Below are positions 7,051-15,033 of a stretch of DNA of 25,250 nucleotides, piece after piece. The stretch comes from JAQGMJ01 sp036271855 (GTDB lineage: Bacteria; Pseudomonadota; Gammaproteobacteria; Burkholderiales; JAEUOS01), in contig DATAZV010000121.1 of assembly GCA_036271855.1 (NCBI GenBank), positions 1 to 25,250 of the forward strand, read 5' to 3'. Made by a program: the position numbers and the translations under genes. The number at the start of each line of letters is the position of its first letter. The stretch's first letter is position 1. The notes beneath the pieces were generated by a model. That model was not told the origin of the DNA and ran no database searches. It worked only from the letters and a program-made list of their open reading frames with translations.

Positions 7051-8358
7051 TTACGAGGCGTCCGCGGGCGGCGCGGCGGGTTTGGCCGCGCCGTTCGGGT
7101 CGGTCTTGCCGCCGGCGTCCGGTGTGCCCTTGGCGGCGCCGTCCTGGTCCGCCTTCGGCGTGCCGCCCTTGGCGCCATCGCTCGCGGCCTTCGCGGTCTC
7201 CGCTTTCTGGATGGTGACCACGCGCCCGGAGGTGAGGGAGTCCGGCGGGTTGATGATGAGGTTGTCGGTGGGCTTGAGCCCGCCCTTGACTTCGACCCGC
7301 AGGCCGTAGTCGGTGCCCAGCGTCACCGGCTGCAGCACCACCTTGTTGTCGGGCCCGACCACGGCGACCTGGGCGCCCGCGCCGGAGAACAGCAGGGTAT
7401 TGTTGGGCACGGTCATGCGCGCGTCGGACTTGATGTTGAGTGCCACCTCGACATAGGCGCCCGGCATCAGTCCGTGGTCTTGGTTCGGCACCTCGATTTC
7501 CACCTGCAGGGTGCGCGAGTTCGTATCGATGGCGCCGGCGGTGCGCAGCACCTTGCCCGGCAGCGGCTTGCCCGAGGCTTCGCGGCGCATGATGGCGACG
7601 TCGTCGCCCACCTGCACCAGCGCGGCCTGGTCCTGCGGCACGAACACGTACATGTGCAGCTTGGCGACCTGGGCGATGGAGAACAGGGCCACCGGCGCGC
7701 CGCCGTTGCCGGCGTTGACCAGGTCGCCGATGTTGATGTTGCGCTTGGTGACGATGCCGTCGAAGGGCGCCAGCACGCGGCCGAAGGCCTGCTGGTCGCG
7801 CAGGCGCTGCAGCGCGGCCTGGGTCTGGCGATAGGCGCCGGTCTTCTCGTCGAGTTCCTGTTGCGAGACGGCGTCGTCGCGGCGCATGTCGGTCCAGCGG
7901 TCGTAGGCGGTTTTCGCCAACTGGTAGTTGGCGCCGGCCTCGGCCACCTGCTGATTGATTTCCGGCGTGTCGATCACCGCCAGCAGTTCGCCCGCCTTCA
8001 CCGGCTGGCCGATGTCCTTCATCCACTGTTTCACGTAGCCGGGGGTGCGCGCGTACACCTGCGCCTCGTTCTGCCCCATCACGGTGGAGGGCAGGGTCAG
8101 CTTGGCGTTGACCCCGCGGGTGTTCGGGCGCACCACCTTGACATGCAGCTTGGTCTCTTCACCGACGCGCGCATCCAGCGCCTTGGCGTCGCCGTGGCGC
8201 TCCACCAGGACCAGGACGAAGCCGACGGCAAGCACGGCGATCACCACCAGCGAAACAAGGCGTGCGCGGCGCACCACGGTACGGCGGCTCATGTCGTGTT
8301 CAGGGCCGTGCAGGTGAAACTCCGGCAGGCCTTGATTGGCATGGGTCTTTTCGGTCAT
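7051..8358 (-). CDS. RND efflux membrane fusion protein (AcrA/HlyD family)
   Basis: This periplasmic adaptor joins the inner-membrane pump to the outer-membrane channel. The product is 435 residues. A cytoplasmic N-terminus of about 30 residues is followed by one membrane anchor at about 31-52 (rich in V, L and A). A split biotinyl-lipoyl domain follows (ARTPGYVKQWMKDIGQPVKAG in two parts and APFDGIVTKRNINIGDLV), with a helical hairpin between them and then beta-barrel domains. The last 40 or so residues are a low-complexity tail rich in G, A, P, K and D, unusual in length for the family. AGGAAG lies 7 nt before the ATG. The start codon overlaps the permease stop as ATGA (8355-8358), so the two are translationally coupled. 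Confidence 0.93.
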   Translation of the reverse strand: MTEKTHANQGLPEFHLHGPEHDMSRRTVVRRARLVSLVVIAVLAVGFVLVLVERHGDAKALDARVGEETKLHVKVVRPNTRGVNAKLTLPSTVMGQNEAQVYARTPGYVKQWMKDIGQPVKAGELLAVIDTPEINQQVAEAGANYQLAKTAYDRWTDMRRDDAVSQQELDEKTGAYRQTQAALQRLRDQQAFGRVLAPFDGIVTKRNINIGDLVNAGNGGAPVALFSIAQVAKLHMYVFVPQDQAALVQVGDDVAIMRREASGKPLPGKVLRTAGAIDTNSRTLQVEIEVPNQDHGLMPGAYVEVALNIKSDARMTVPNNTLLFSGAGAQVAVVGPDNKVVLQPVTLGTDYGLRVEVKGGLKPTDNLIINPPDSLTSGRVVTIQKAETAKAASDGAKGGTPKADQDGAAKGTPDAGGKTDPNGAAKPAAPPADAS

Positions 8359-11300
8359 ATCGGAACTTCCTGGGTTGAATCCGGTGCGGCGGGTGAGGGT
8401 GGATGGGCGGCCGGGTTTGCGTCACGGCGCGCGCCCTTCCTGGCTTTGCGTTCGGCGAGGAATTTATGCATGCCGGCGAACACCACCGGCACGAACAGCA
8501 GGGTGGAAACGGTGGCGAACAGCAGGCCGCCGATCACCGCACGGCCCAGCGGGGCGTTCTGCTCGGAGCCGTCGCCGATGCCGATAGCCATCGGGATCAT
8601 GCCGAGAATCATTGCGAGGGCCGTCATCAGCACCGGGCGCAAGCGGGTGGCGCCTGCTTCCAGCGCGGCGGAGAGCGGCGGCAGGCCGGTATCGAGGCGC
8701 TGGCGCGCGAACGAGACCACCAGGATGCTGTTGGCGGTGGCCACGCCCATGGTCATGATGGCGCCGGTCAATGCCGTCACCGAGAGGTGGGTGCCGGTGA
8801 GCAGCAGCATCCAGGCGATGCCGGCCAGTGCGGCGGGCAGCGCGGTGATGATGATGAAGGGGTCCATCCACGACTGGAAGTTGACCACGATCAGCAGGTA
8901 CACCAGCACGACGGCGCCGAGAATGCCGACGCCCAGGCCGAAGTAGGAGTCCTTCATCGTCTGCACCTGGCCACGCATTTCCACGCGGGTGCCCTTGGGG
9001 TATTCCGCCTTGGCGTCGTCGATGATCTTTTGCACCTCGTCGGCCACGCTGCCGAGATCGCGGCCGGAGACGTTGGCGTAGACGTCGATCGAGGGCAGGA
9101 TGTTGTAGCGCGTCACCAGGCCGAATTCGCTGGAAGGCCGCGCGCTCACCAGGTTGCCGAGCATCTGCTGGGTGGTGTTGGCATTGGCCGTGCCGGCCGC
9201 CCGCACCGGCAGGCGCAGCAGGTCGTCGAGCGAGGAGACGGTGTACTGCGGCATCTGCACCATCACGTTGTAGACGATGCTGCTTTGCGGGTTGAGCCAG
9301 AAATTGGGCGAGGTCTGGAAGCTGCCGGAGAGCGGCACCAGCAGGTTTTGCGCCACGTCGGTGGGCGACAGGCCCATGTTCTGCAGGCGCGCGCGGTCCA
9401 TGGTCAGCGCGATCGCCGGCGTGTCCAGGCGCTGGTGGATATGCACGTCGGTGGCGCCGGCCACTTTCTGGATGCGCTCGGCCAGCTTGGCCGCCAGGGC
9501 GTGGTTTGGCCGCAGGTTGCTGCCGTAGACCTGCACGTCGATTGCCGAGGAAATGCCGAAGTTGAGGATCTGTGTGACGATGTCGGCCGGCTGGTAGAAG
9601 AACTCGACGCCGGGAAAGCGCTCGCGCAACACCGGCGTCAGCTTGGCCATGTACTGCTCGCTCGGCTTGTGGTCGTGCTTGAGCGAGATCATGATGTCGC
9701 CGTCGAGCGTGCCGATGGTGCCGGAGTTGCTGTAGGCGAGGTTGATGCCGGAGTAGGGCAGGCCGAGGTTGTCGACGATGGTCTCCAGCTCGGAGGCCGG
9801 GATCACCTCGCGCACCACTTCTTCCACATGGTCGGCGAGGACAGCGGTGTTCTCGATCCGCGTTCCTGTAGGGGCGCGCATGTGCAGCTTGATCTGCCCG
9901 GTATCGACGGTGGGGAACAGGTCGCGCCCGAGCATCGGGTAGAGGCCGCAGGAAAGTACGCACAGGCCGAGGAAAACCGCCATGAAGGAGCGGCGGTGGA
10001 TCAGCAGGTGCGACAGCAGCAGCGTATAGGCGTCGCGCATGCGGTCGAAATGGCGGTTGAAGGCAACATTCACCGCGCCGATCTTGCGCGTCACCCAGCC
10101 GCCGTCCTGGTGCGCATGGCCCATCAGCAACAGCGCCATGGTCGGCACCAGGGTGCGCGAGAGCACGTAGGAAGCCAGCATCGCGAACACCACGGCTTCG
10201 GCCATCGGCACGAACAGGAAACGCGCCGCGCCCTGGAGGAAGAACATCGGCATGAAGACAATGCAGATGCACAGGGTCGAGACGAAGGCCGGAATCGCGA
10301 TTTCACCCGCGCCCTCGAGAATCGCGTCGTACAGCTTGGTGCCCATGTGGATGTGGCGCTCGATGTTCTCGATCGTCACCGTGGCGTCGTCCACCAATAT
10401 GCCCACCGCCAGCGCCAGGCCGCCCAGGGTCATGATGTTGATGGTCTGGCCGATGGCGTAGAGGATGATCACCGAAGTGAAGATCGACAGCGGAATCGAA
10501 ATCGCGATGATCACCGTGGTGCGCCAGTTGCCGAGGAATACCAGCAGCATCACGGCGGTCAGGCCGGCGGCGATCAGCGCCTCGTGGACCACGCCCTCCA
10601 CTGCCGCGCGCACGAAGGTCGACTGGTCCAGCAGGGTGTTGACCTTGATGCCTTCGGGCAGCAGCGCGGTGACGCGAGGCAGCTGTGCCTTGATATTGGC
10701 CACCACGTCGAGAGTGGAGGCGCCGCCGTTTTTCATCACCGTCATCAGCAGGCCGCGCTGGCCGTTCTGGCGCACGATGTTGGTCTGCGGCGAGTTGCCG
10801 TCGCGCACGTGCGCCACTTCGCGCAGGAAGGTGGTGGCGCCGTTCACCGTCTTCACCGGAATGTCGTTCAGGCCCTCGACGGTGGTCGGCGAGCCGTTCA
10901 TCGCCACCTGGTATTCGGTGTCGCCGATTTTCGCCGTGCCGGCGGGCAGGGCCAGGTTCTGCGTGCTGACGGCATTGATCACATCCAGCGGCCCCAGGCC
11001 CTTGGCGCGCAGCGCCGGGCCGTCGAGGTCGACCGACAGCAGGCGCTGCTTGCCGCCATAGGGAAAGGGAATCGAGACGCCGCGCACGGTGATCAGCTGC
11101 GGGCGCATGATGTTCAGCGCCGCGTCGAATACTTCTTTCTCGGACAGTTCCTGGCTGGACAGGCCGAGCTGGATCACCGGAATGCTGGAGGCGGTGAACT
11201 TGAGGATGGAGGGCGGCGTGGTGCCCGGGGGCATGTTGCGCACGGCGGACTGCGACACCGCCACCACTTGCGCCATCGCCGTCTGGATGTTGGCGTTGGG

Positions 11301-11591
11301 CTGGAAAAACACCTTGACCACCGAGATGCCGGCCAGCGACTGCGATTCGATGTGCTCGATGTCGGCCACCGTGGTGGTCAGGCCGCGCTCGTGCACCTGC
11401 GTGAGGCGGTCGGCCATTTGCTGGGCGGAGAAGCCGTTGAAGGTCCAGATGATGGCGACCACGGGAATGTCGATTTCCGGCAGCACGTCCACCGGTGTGC
11501 GCATCACCGCCAAGGGTGTCCCCAGCAGGATGGCGATGGCCATCACGATGAAGGTGTAAGGCCTGCGCAGGGCCAGTTCAACAATCCACAT
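8355..11591 (-). CDS. RND multidrug efflux permease (AcrB/MexB-like superfamily)
   Basis: This is a proton-driven inner-membrane exporter of 1078 residues, slightly longer than AcrB (about 1050). The N-terminal membrane helix (residues about 10-30) is followed by the porter domain, then the six-helix block from about 335. The proton-relay pair Asp401-Asp402 is present in GILVDDATVTIEN on TM4, so it is likely active. The second half repeats the layout, with helices near 880-1050. The sequence is not one of the well-named pumps: the TWTFNGFSAQQ-like start and RLTQVHERGLTTTVADIEH stretch suggest a less-studied branch of the family, so I give no gene symbol. It is first in the operon, whereas most operons start with the fusion protein. 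Substrates cannot be inferred. GGGAAAG precedes the ATG. Confidence 0.93.
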   Translation of the reverse strand: MWIVELALRRPYTFIVMAIAILLGTPLAVMRTPVDVLPEIDIPVVAIIWTFNGFSAQQMADRLTQVHERGLTTTVADIEHIESQSLAGISVVKVFFQPNANIQTAMAQVVAVSQSAVRNMPPGTTPPSILKFTASSIPVIQLGLSSQELSEKEVFDAALNIMRPQLITVRGVSIPFPYGGKQRLLSVDLDGPALRAKGLGPLDVINAVSTQNLALPAGTAKIGDTEYQVAMNGSPTTVEGLNDIPVKTVNGATTFLREVAHVRDGNSPQTNIVRQNGQRGLLMTVMKNGGASTLDVVANIKAQLPRVTALLPEGIKVNTLLDQSTFVRAAVEGVVHEALIAAGLTAVMLLVFLGNWRTTVIIAISIPLSIFTSVIILYAIGQTINIMTLGGLALAVGILVDDATVTIENIERHIHMGTKLYDAILEGAGEIAIPAFVSTLCICIVFMPMFFLQGAARFLFVPMAEAVVFAMLASYVLSRTLVPTMALLLMGHAHQDGGWVTRKIGAVNVAFNRHFDRMRDAYTLLLSHLLIHRRSFMAVFLGLCVLSCGLYPMLGRDLFPTVDTGQIKLHMRAPTGTRIENTAVLADHVEEVVREVIPASELETIVDNLGLPYSGINLAYSNSGTIGTLDGDIMISLKHDHKPSEQYMAKLTPVLRERFPGVEFFYQPADIVTQILNFGISSAIDVQVYGSNLRPNHALAAKLAERIQKVAGATDVHIHQRLDTPAIALTMDRARLQNMGLSPTDVAQNLLVPLSGSFQTSPNFWLNPQSSIVYNVMVQMPQYTVSSLDDLLRLPVRAAGTANANTTQQMLGNLVSARPSSEFGLVTRYNILPSIDVYANVSGRDLGSVADEVQKIIDDAKAEYPKGTRVEMRGQVQTMKDSYFGLGVGILGAVVLVYLLIVVNFQSWMDPFIIITALPAALAGIAWMLLLTGTHLSVTALTGAIMTMGVATANSILVVSFARQRLDTGLPPLSAALEAGATRLRPVLMTALAMILGMIPMAIGIGDGSEQNAPLGRAVIGGLLFATVSTLLFVPVVFAGMHKFLAERKARKGARRDANPAAHPPSPAAPDSTQEVPI

Positions 11592-11747
11592 CTGACTTGC
11601 TTTCCCGTTTGAGCGGAGGCGGCGGTACCTGCCTCCTGCAACCAGGCATTAAAGCATCTTCGCGCCTTTTAGTGCAGGTTCCCGGAATTGTGCGCGGCAC
11701 CGTACAAATCCGCAAAAAATGGCAATCTGGTGAATCCACGCTGCACT

Positions 11748-11767
11748 CACGGATTAAATTTTCCGTG
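11748..11767. promoter_or_regulatory. Inverted repeat, candidate operator (CACGGA-N8-TCCGTG)
   Basis: Two perfect 6-bp arms flank an A+T-rich 8-bp spacer. It lies about 160 bp upstream of the efflux permease start and about 145 bp upstream of the sigma-54-like element, so it could serve either direction. Nothing identifies the binding protein. Confidence 0.3.
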
Positions 11768-11912
11768 CATCCACCGGCTTTCCGCACTCGGATTTGCGGG
11801 ACCGCGCCAGCCTGTCCCCGGGAAATCCTCCATGCCACGCTGGATGCCGCGATGCAGCATAGAGCGAGGCGGAACACAAGCTCGGATGTTGGGCGCCAGC
11901 AACAACATCCGG

Positions 11913-11928
11913 CGGTACGCTTCTTGCG
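11913..11928 (+). promoter_or_regulatory. Possible sigma-54 promoter upstream of the monooxygenase gene
   Basis: CGGTACGCTTCTTGCG keeps the GG-N10-GC spacing and the TTGC box but misses T at the first position, C at the fourth and W at the last. The start would be near 11939, giving a long leader of about 170 nt. No clear NtrC dyad is seen upstream. The match is weaker than the two at the left end. Confidence 0.35.
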
Positions 11929-12074
11929 AATCTCACACCGAGGAAGTTAAACAAAAGTTCATGATTTGTTCATCTGTAATGTACGAATTATTTTTGCCGG
12001 CAAGGTTTCTAGGGGTTTGAAGGCATTCCGGGCGCAGAAGCCCAGGCTTGTAATATTTTGTTAAATCGGGGTTT

Positions 12075-12093
12075 CCGCGCCAGAGCGGCGCGG
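12075..12093 (+). other. Perfect 7-bp hairpin just upstream of the monooxygenase ribosome-binding site
   Basis: CCGCGCC (12075-12081) and GGCGCGG (12087-12093) pair around the 5-nt loop AGAGC. The GGAG Shine-Dalgarno sequence follows at 12098-12101, only 4 nt after the stem. Such a stem may affect mRNA stability or ribosome access, or be a DNA operator. No T-tract follows, so it is not a terminator. Confidence 0.4.
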
Positions 12094-12108
12094 TCATGGA
12101 GCGCAGCA

Positions 12109-13302
12109 ATGAAAGTAGTAGTCGTGGGAGCGGGCGTGGCGGGCTGTATTGTCGCGCGGGCGGTGGCGGCGATGCCGGGGGTGGAACTGGTCTGCCTGGA
12201 GCAAGTGGCGGCCGACGACCATTCGGAATCCGGCACCGGCCTGAACATCGGGCCCAATGGCCTGAAAGCCCTGCAGCGTCACTCGGCCGACCTTGCCGAT
12301 GCAGTTCTGGCGGAATGCTATTTGTGGCACGACTGGCGCATTTCACTCACCGATGGCACTGTGCTGTTCGATCTGCCGCTGAAGAACGTGGCGGACAACC
12401 CCGGGCTGCGCATCCGCTGGTCCGAGTTGTATCGCGTATTGCGCGAGCAGGCCGGTGCCTGCGTGCAGTTCGGCTGCGAAGTGCAAAGTGTCGGGTATAA
12501 CGATCTTGAACACACCTTCATCGAATACACGCAAGGCGGCGCATCGCGGCGCATCGACGGCATCGACCTGCTGATTTCCTGCGACGGCCGCTACTCCATC
12601 CTGCGCCAGACCCTGTGCGGCGTGCCCAACATCAAGCACGTCGGGGTGAGCATCCTGCGCCTGCTGGTGCCCGACACCTCCGGCGGCCTGGTCGACGATT
12701 ACGAGCAATGGTTCAACGGCCCCAATCGCATGCTCGGTTTCAGGGTGCCGGAAAACCACATCTATCTCTCCGGCGCCTTTCCGATCGAACCGGGCGCGCA
12801 GATTCCCGACGAAATGAAAACCGCCGTCGCCTTCCGCAAGGCGTTGACACCGGTAGGTGGGCCGCCCTCCGCGCAATGCCAGTGGCTGATCGACACCCTG
12901 TGCAACAACCTGCCGAACATCCACTGGTCGCGCCTGCAGGAGTCACCGGCGCTATTTCGCGACCCCGGCGGCCGCGTCATGTTCCTGGGCGACTCCGCCA
13001 ACGGCATGGTGCCGACGCTGGGCCAGGGCGCGACGCAGGCGATCGAAGGCGCCTGCATGGTGGCCGACCTGCTGTGCGCCAAACTCGGGGCCGGCGGCGG
13101 CGCAGCGGAGGTGCCCGCGTGGCTGGAGGAAGTGGAGCAGCGGCGCCGCGAACGCATCAGGTTCGTGATGGAGTTTTCGCTCTACTCCACCGACACCATG
13201 CTGGCCGGCGCCGACCCGGTTGCCGGCACCCGCAAAAAGCTTGAGGCGCCCTACATGGAAAACCTGAAGCGCCTGTACCGGGACATCTCGGTCTACCCGT
13301 GA
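12109..13302 (+). CDS. Group A FAD-dependent monooxygenase (PHBH/UbiH/HpxO-like)
   Basis: This is an NAD(P)H- and FAD-dependent hydroxylase of a (hetero)aromatic ring. The product is 397 residues, typical of single-component group A enzymes. All three signatures are present: GAGVAG at 7-12 for the ADP part of FAD, the Asp-Gly motif at 159-160 (SCDGRYSILR), and the GD motif at 294-295 within FLGDSANGMVPTLGQGATQA. The ATG at 12109 has GGAG 7 nt upstream; the frame extends to a TTG at 12058 without support. The ring-opening amidohydrolase gene follows after 18 nt, so the two are almost certainly co-transcribed. I infer that the enzyme hydroxylates a ring to give the substrate of the next enzyme, for example a pyrimidine or triazine-type ring. 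The true substrate is unknown. HpxO-like urate hydroxylation is an alternative. Confidence 0.9.
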   Translation: MKVVVVGAGVAGCIVARAVAAMPGVELVCLEQVAADDHSESGTGLNIGPNGLKALQRHSADLADAVLAECYLWHDWRISLTDGTVLFDLPLKNVADNPGLRIRWSELYRVLREQAGACVQFGCEVQSVGYNDLEHTFIEYTQGGASRRIDGIDLLISCDGRYSILRQTLCGVPNIKHVGVSILRLLVPDTSGGLVDDYEQWFNGPNRMLGFRVPENHIYLSGAFPIEPGAQIPDEMKTAVAFRKALTPVGGPPSAQCQWLIDTLCNNLPNIHWSRLQESPALFRDPGGRVMFLGDSANGMVPTLGQGATQAIEGACMVADLLCAKLGAGGGAAEVPAWLEEVEQRRRERIRFVMEFSLYSTDTMLAGADPVAGTRKKLEAPYMENLKRLYRDISVYP

Positions 13303-13320
13303 CAATAAACCCTTAAACGT

Positions 13321-14421
13321 ATGCGTGCCTTCGTCCACCGCTTCACCATGCGCGACCCCGGCGACGTCTCGGCGCTGGCGGCAGCCATTGCCGAGGGCAA
13401 GGTCAAACCGGCCCATATCGTCGCCGTGCTGGGCAAGACTGAAGGCAATGGCCTGGTCAACGACTTCACCCGCGGCTACCTGACGCAATCCCTCAAGCTG
13501 TTGCTCGCCGAAAAGCTGGCGACGACGATGGAGGCCATTGGCGAAAAAGTGATTTTCGTTTTCTCCGGCGGCACCGAAGGCGTGCTCACGCCGCACTACG
13601 TCGTCTTCAGTGTCGACCCGGCGGCGCAAACCCGCACCGGCAAAAAAACCCTCGCCGTGGGCACCGCCTTCACGCCGGTGATGGCGCCCGAAGATATCGG
13701 CCGCATCGCCCACGTCAACGCCATCGCCGCCGCCGTGCGTGCCGCCATGGCGCAGGCAAAAATCAGCGACCCGCAAGACGTGCATTTCGTGCAGGTCAAA
13801 GGCCCCTGCGTCACCACCGAACGCGCCGCCGAGGCGCGCGCGCGCGGCGCGCAACTGGTCACCGCCGATCCCAACAAGTCGATGGCCTATACCCGTGTCG
13901 CGGGCGCCTTCGGTGTCGCTGCCGCTTTAGGCGAATTGGCGCCGGAAAAAATCCGCGAAGACGCGTTTTTCACGCATCTGGACTGGTTCTCCGAACGCGC
14001 CAGCATTTCCTCCGGGGTCGAAGTCGCCGTCAATGAAGTCATGGTGCTGGGTAACTCGGTGGCGTGGAACTCGGACTACGTGATCGCCCACCGCCCGATG
14101 CAAGACGCCCTCGACATCAACGCCGTCTACGCCTGCCTGGATGATCTCGGGATCGCCGCCAAGGGGGACAATACCGCGATGGGTCTTGCCCGCATTGCCG
14201 CCGCCATGGTCAAGTGCGAACCCGATGCCAGCGGCTATGTGCGCGGCCAGCGCCACACCATGTGGCAGGACGGCGACATCAACGCCCAGCGCCACATCCG
14301 CGGCGCCGTCGGCGGCCTGGTTGCCGGCGTCATCGCCGATACCCGTATCTTTGTTTCCGGCGGCGCGGAACACCAGGGGCCGCCCGGCGGCGGCATGATC
14401 GCGCTAATCGCCAAAGATTGA
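13321..14421 (+). CDS. Ring-opening amidohydrolase: cyanuric acid hydrolase (AtzD/TrzD) or barbiturase
   Basis: This family opens cyanuric acid to 1-carboxybiuret, or barbiturate to ureidomalonate. The product is 366 residues (AtzD is about 363). The three-fold repeat is visible, with a Lys and a Ser in each unit. Unit one has Lys39 (VLGKTEGNG) and Ser82 (FSGGTEG). Unit two has Lys160 (VQVKGPCVTTE) and Ser230/231 (ASISSGVE). Unit three has Lys297 and Ser346 (VSGGAEHQGPPGGG). These Ser-Lys pairs form the family's active site. The atzE/atzG/atzF genes in the window favour cyanuric acid as substrate, since AtzEG acts on its product. The linked monooxygenase would equally fit barbiturate. I therefore withhold a symbol. 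No Shine-Dalgarno sequence is seen; translation may depend on the upstream gene. Confidence 0.92.
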   Translation: MRAFVHRFTMRDPGDVSALAAAIAEGKVKPAHIVAVLGKTEGNGLVNDFTRGYLTQSLKLLLAEKLATTMEAIGEKVIFVFSGGTEGVLTPHYVVFSVDPAAQTRTGKKTLAVGTAFTPVMAPEDIGRIAHVNAIAAAVRAAMAQAKISDPQDVHFVQVKGPCVTTERAAEARARGAQLVTADPNKSMAYTRVAGAFGVAAALGELAPEKIREDAFFTHLDWFSERASISSGVEVAVNEVMVLGNSVAWNSDYVIAHRPMQDALDINAVYACLDDLGIAAKGDNTAMGLARIAAAMVKCEPDASGYVRGQRHTMWQDGDINAQRHIRGAVGGLVAGVIADTRIFVSGGAEHQGPPGGGMIALIAKD

Positions 14422-14445
14422 GGCCTCCCCGGCCCCGCGGGCGGG

Positions 14446-15003
14446 TCAGGGCAGCACGTCGTCGTCGAACTCCTCTTTCTCGATCTGCTCATACAGCACC
14501 TGGCCCAGGCTGGCGTCATTGGTGCAGCGCTGCGCCGACAGGCGTTTGCCCTTGAGGCGCGTCACCACGCCCGCGCTGAAGGCCGGATTGTTCGGCTCGC
14601 CTGCCTTGAAATTGGTGCGCACCGTGCTGTCGTAGACGAAGTAGTCGTATTCGCCGATTTTAAAATGCAGTTCGGAAGCGCCGCCGCCGGAAAAGCCGGT
14701 ACTGCCGAAATGAAACAGGCCTTTGGGCGGCACGCGCTGCGCCGGGTATTCGAGTTCGATTTTCGCCGGGGTGCCGTAGCGGTATTGCAAATAGCCCTCT
14801 GAGACCGTCAGCCTGGGTGCGGTGCACACCGACACCTGCTTTTTGTTCGGCAGGGTGCAACCGAACACCACCTTTTCGTCGGCACTGCACAGGAAACGCG
14901 ATTCCGCGGCACCGGCACCTTCTGCCGGTAGCAGGGCAAGCGCGCAGAGGAGGAGCGGTGTGAGGCGCAAAGCGGATTTGCGGGTGCTTCGGGCCAGTTT
15001 CAT
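14446..15003 (-). CDS. Small secreted cysteine-containing protein, function unknown
   Basis: The product is 185 residues. A basic N-terminus and hydrophobic segment (residues 14-26, LTPLLLCALALLP) form a signal peptide, with likely cleavage after AGA (30-32), so it is probably periplasmic. The mature part has four cysteines (39, 49, 60 and 160). The first three lie in a compact LCS...GCTLPNKKQVSVC block, suggesting disulfides. The tail is acidic (EKEEFDDDVLP). I do not recognise an enzyme family. GGAGA lies 8 nt before the ATG, and the gene starts 30 nt after the srkA stop, so it is probably the last gene of that operon. A role in envelope stress would fit its neighbour but is only a guess. 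Confidence 0.8.
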   Translation of the reverse strand: MKLARSTRKSALRLTPLLLCALALLPAEGAGAAESRFLCSADEKVVFGCTLPNKKQVSVCTAPRLTVSEGYLQYRYGTPAKIELEYPAQRVPPKGLFHFGSTGFSGGGASELHFKIGEYDYFVYDSTVRTNFKAGEPNNPAFSAGVVTRLKGKRLSAQRCTNDASLGQVLYEQIEKEEFDDDVLP

Positions 15004-15033
15004 GATCTTCTCTCCAGAATTGGCACGGCAACG

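Larger units (their letters stand above)
11592..12108. other. 517-bp divergent regulatory region between the efflux operon and the monooxygenase gene
   Basis: No convincing gene lies here. The A+T content is clearly higher than in the flanking genes around 11700-11770 and 11940-12065. It must hold the promoter of the leftward efflux operon and that of the rightward monooxygenase gene. Elements seen and listed separately are a dyad at 11748-11767, a sigma-54-like promoter at 11913-11928 and a hairpin at 12075-12093. There is also a 10-bp perfect palindrome TTGCCGGCAA at 11994-12003 and an 8-bp inverted pair CAAATCCG/CGGATTTG at about 11704 and 11786. No regulator gene is adjacent. Confidence 0.6.

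Noticed and set aside
8403..11612. 1069-codon open frame on the plus strand opposite the RND permease gene
   Set aside because: It is the complement of a clear permease gene; the His/Arg/Gly/Gln-rich product has no domain and no plausible start signal.
11597..12020. Short open frames in the intergenic region before the monooxygenase gene
   Set aside because: The frames overlap in several phases with no Shine-Dalgarno sequence or recognisable protein; the composition is like non-coding DNA.
14422..14445. GC-rich dyad between the amidohydrolase gene and the convergent secreted-protein gene
   Set aside because: CCCGC/GCGGG leaves a loop of only 2 nt and there is no T-tract, so I do not call a terminator.
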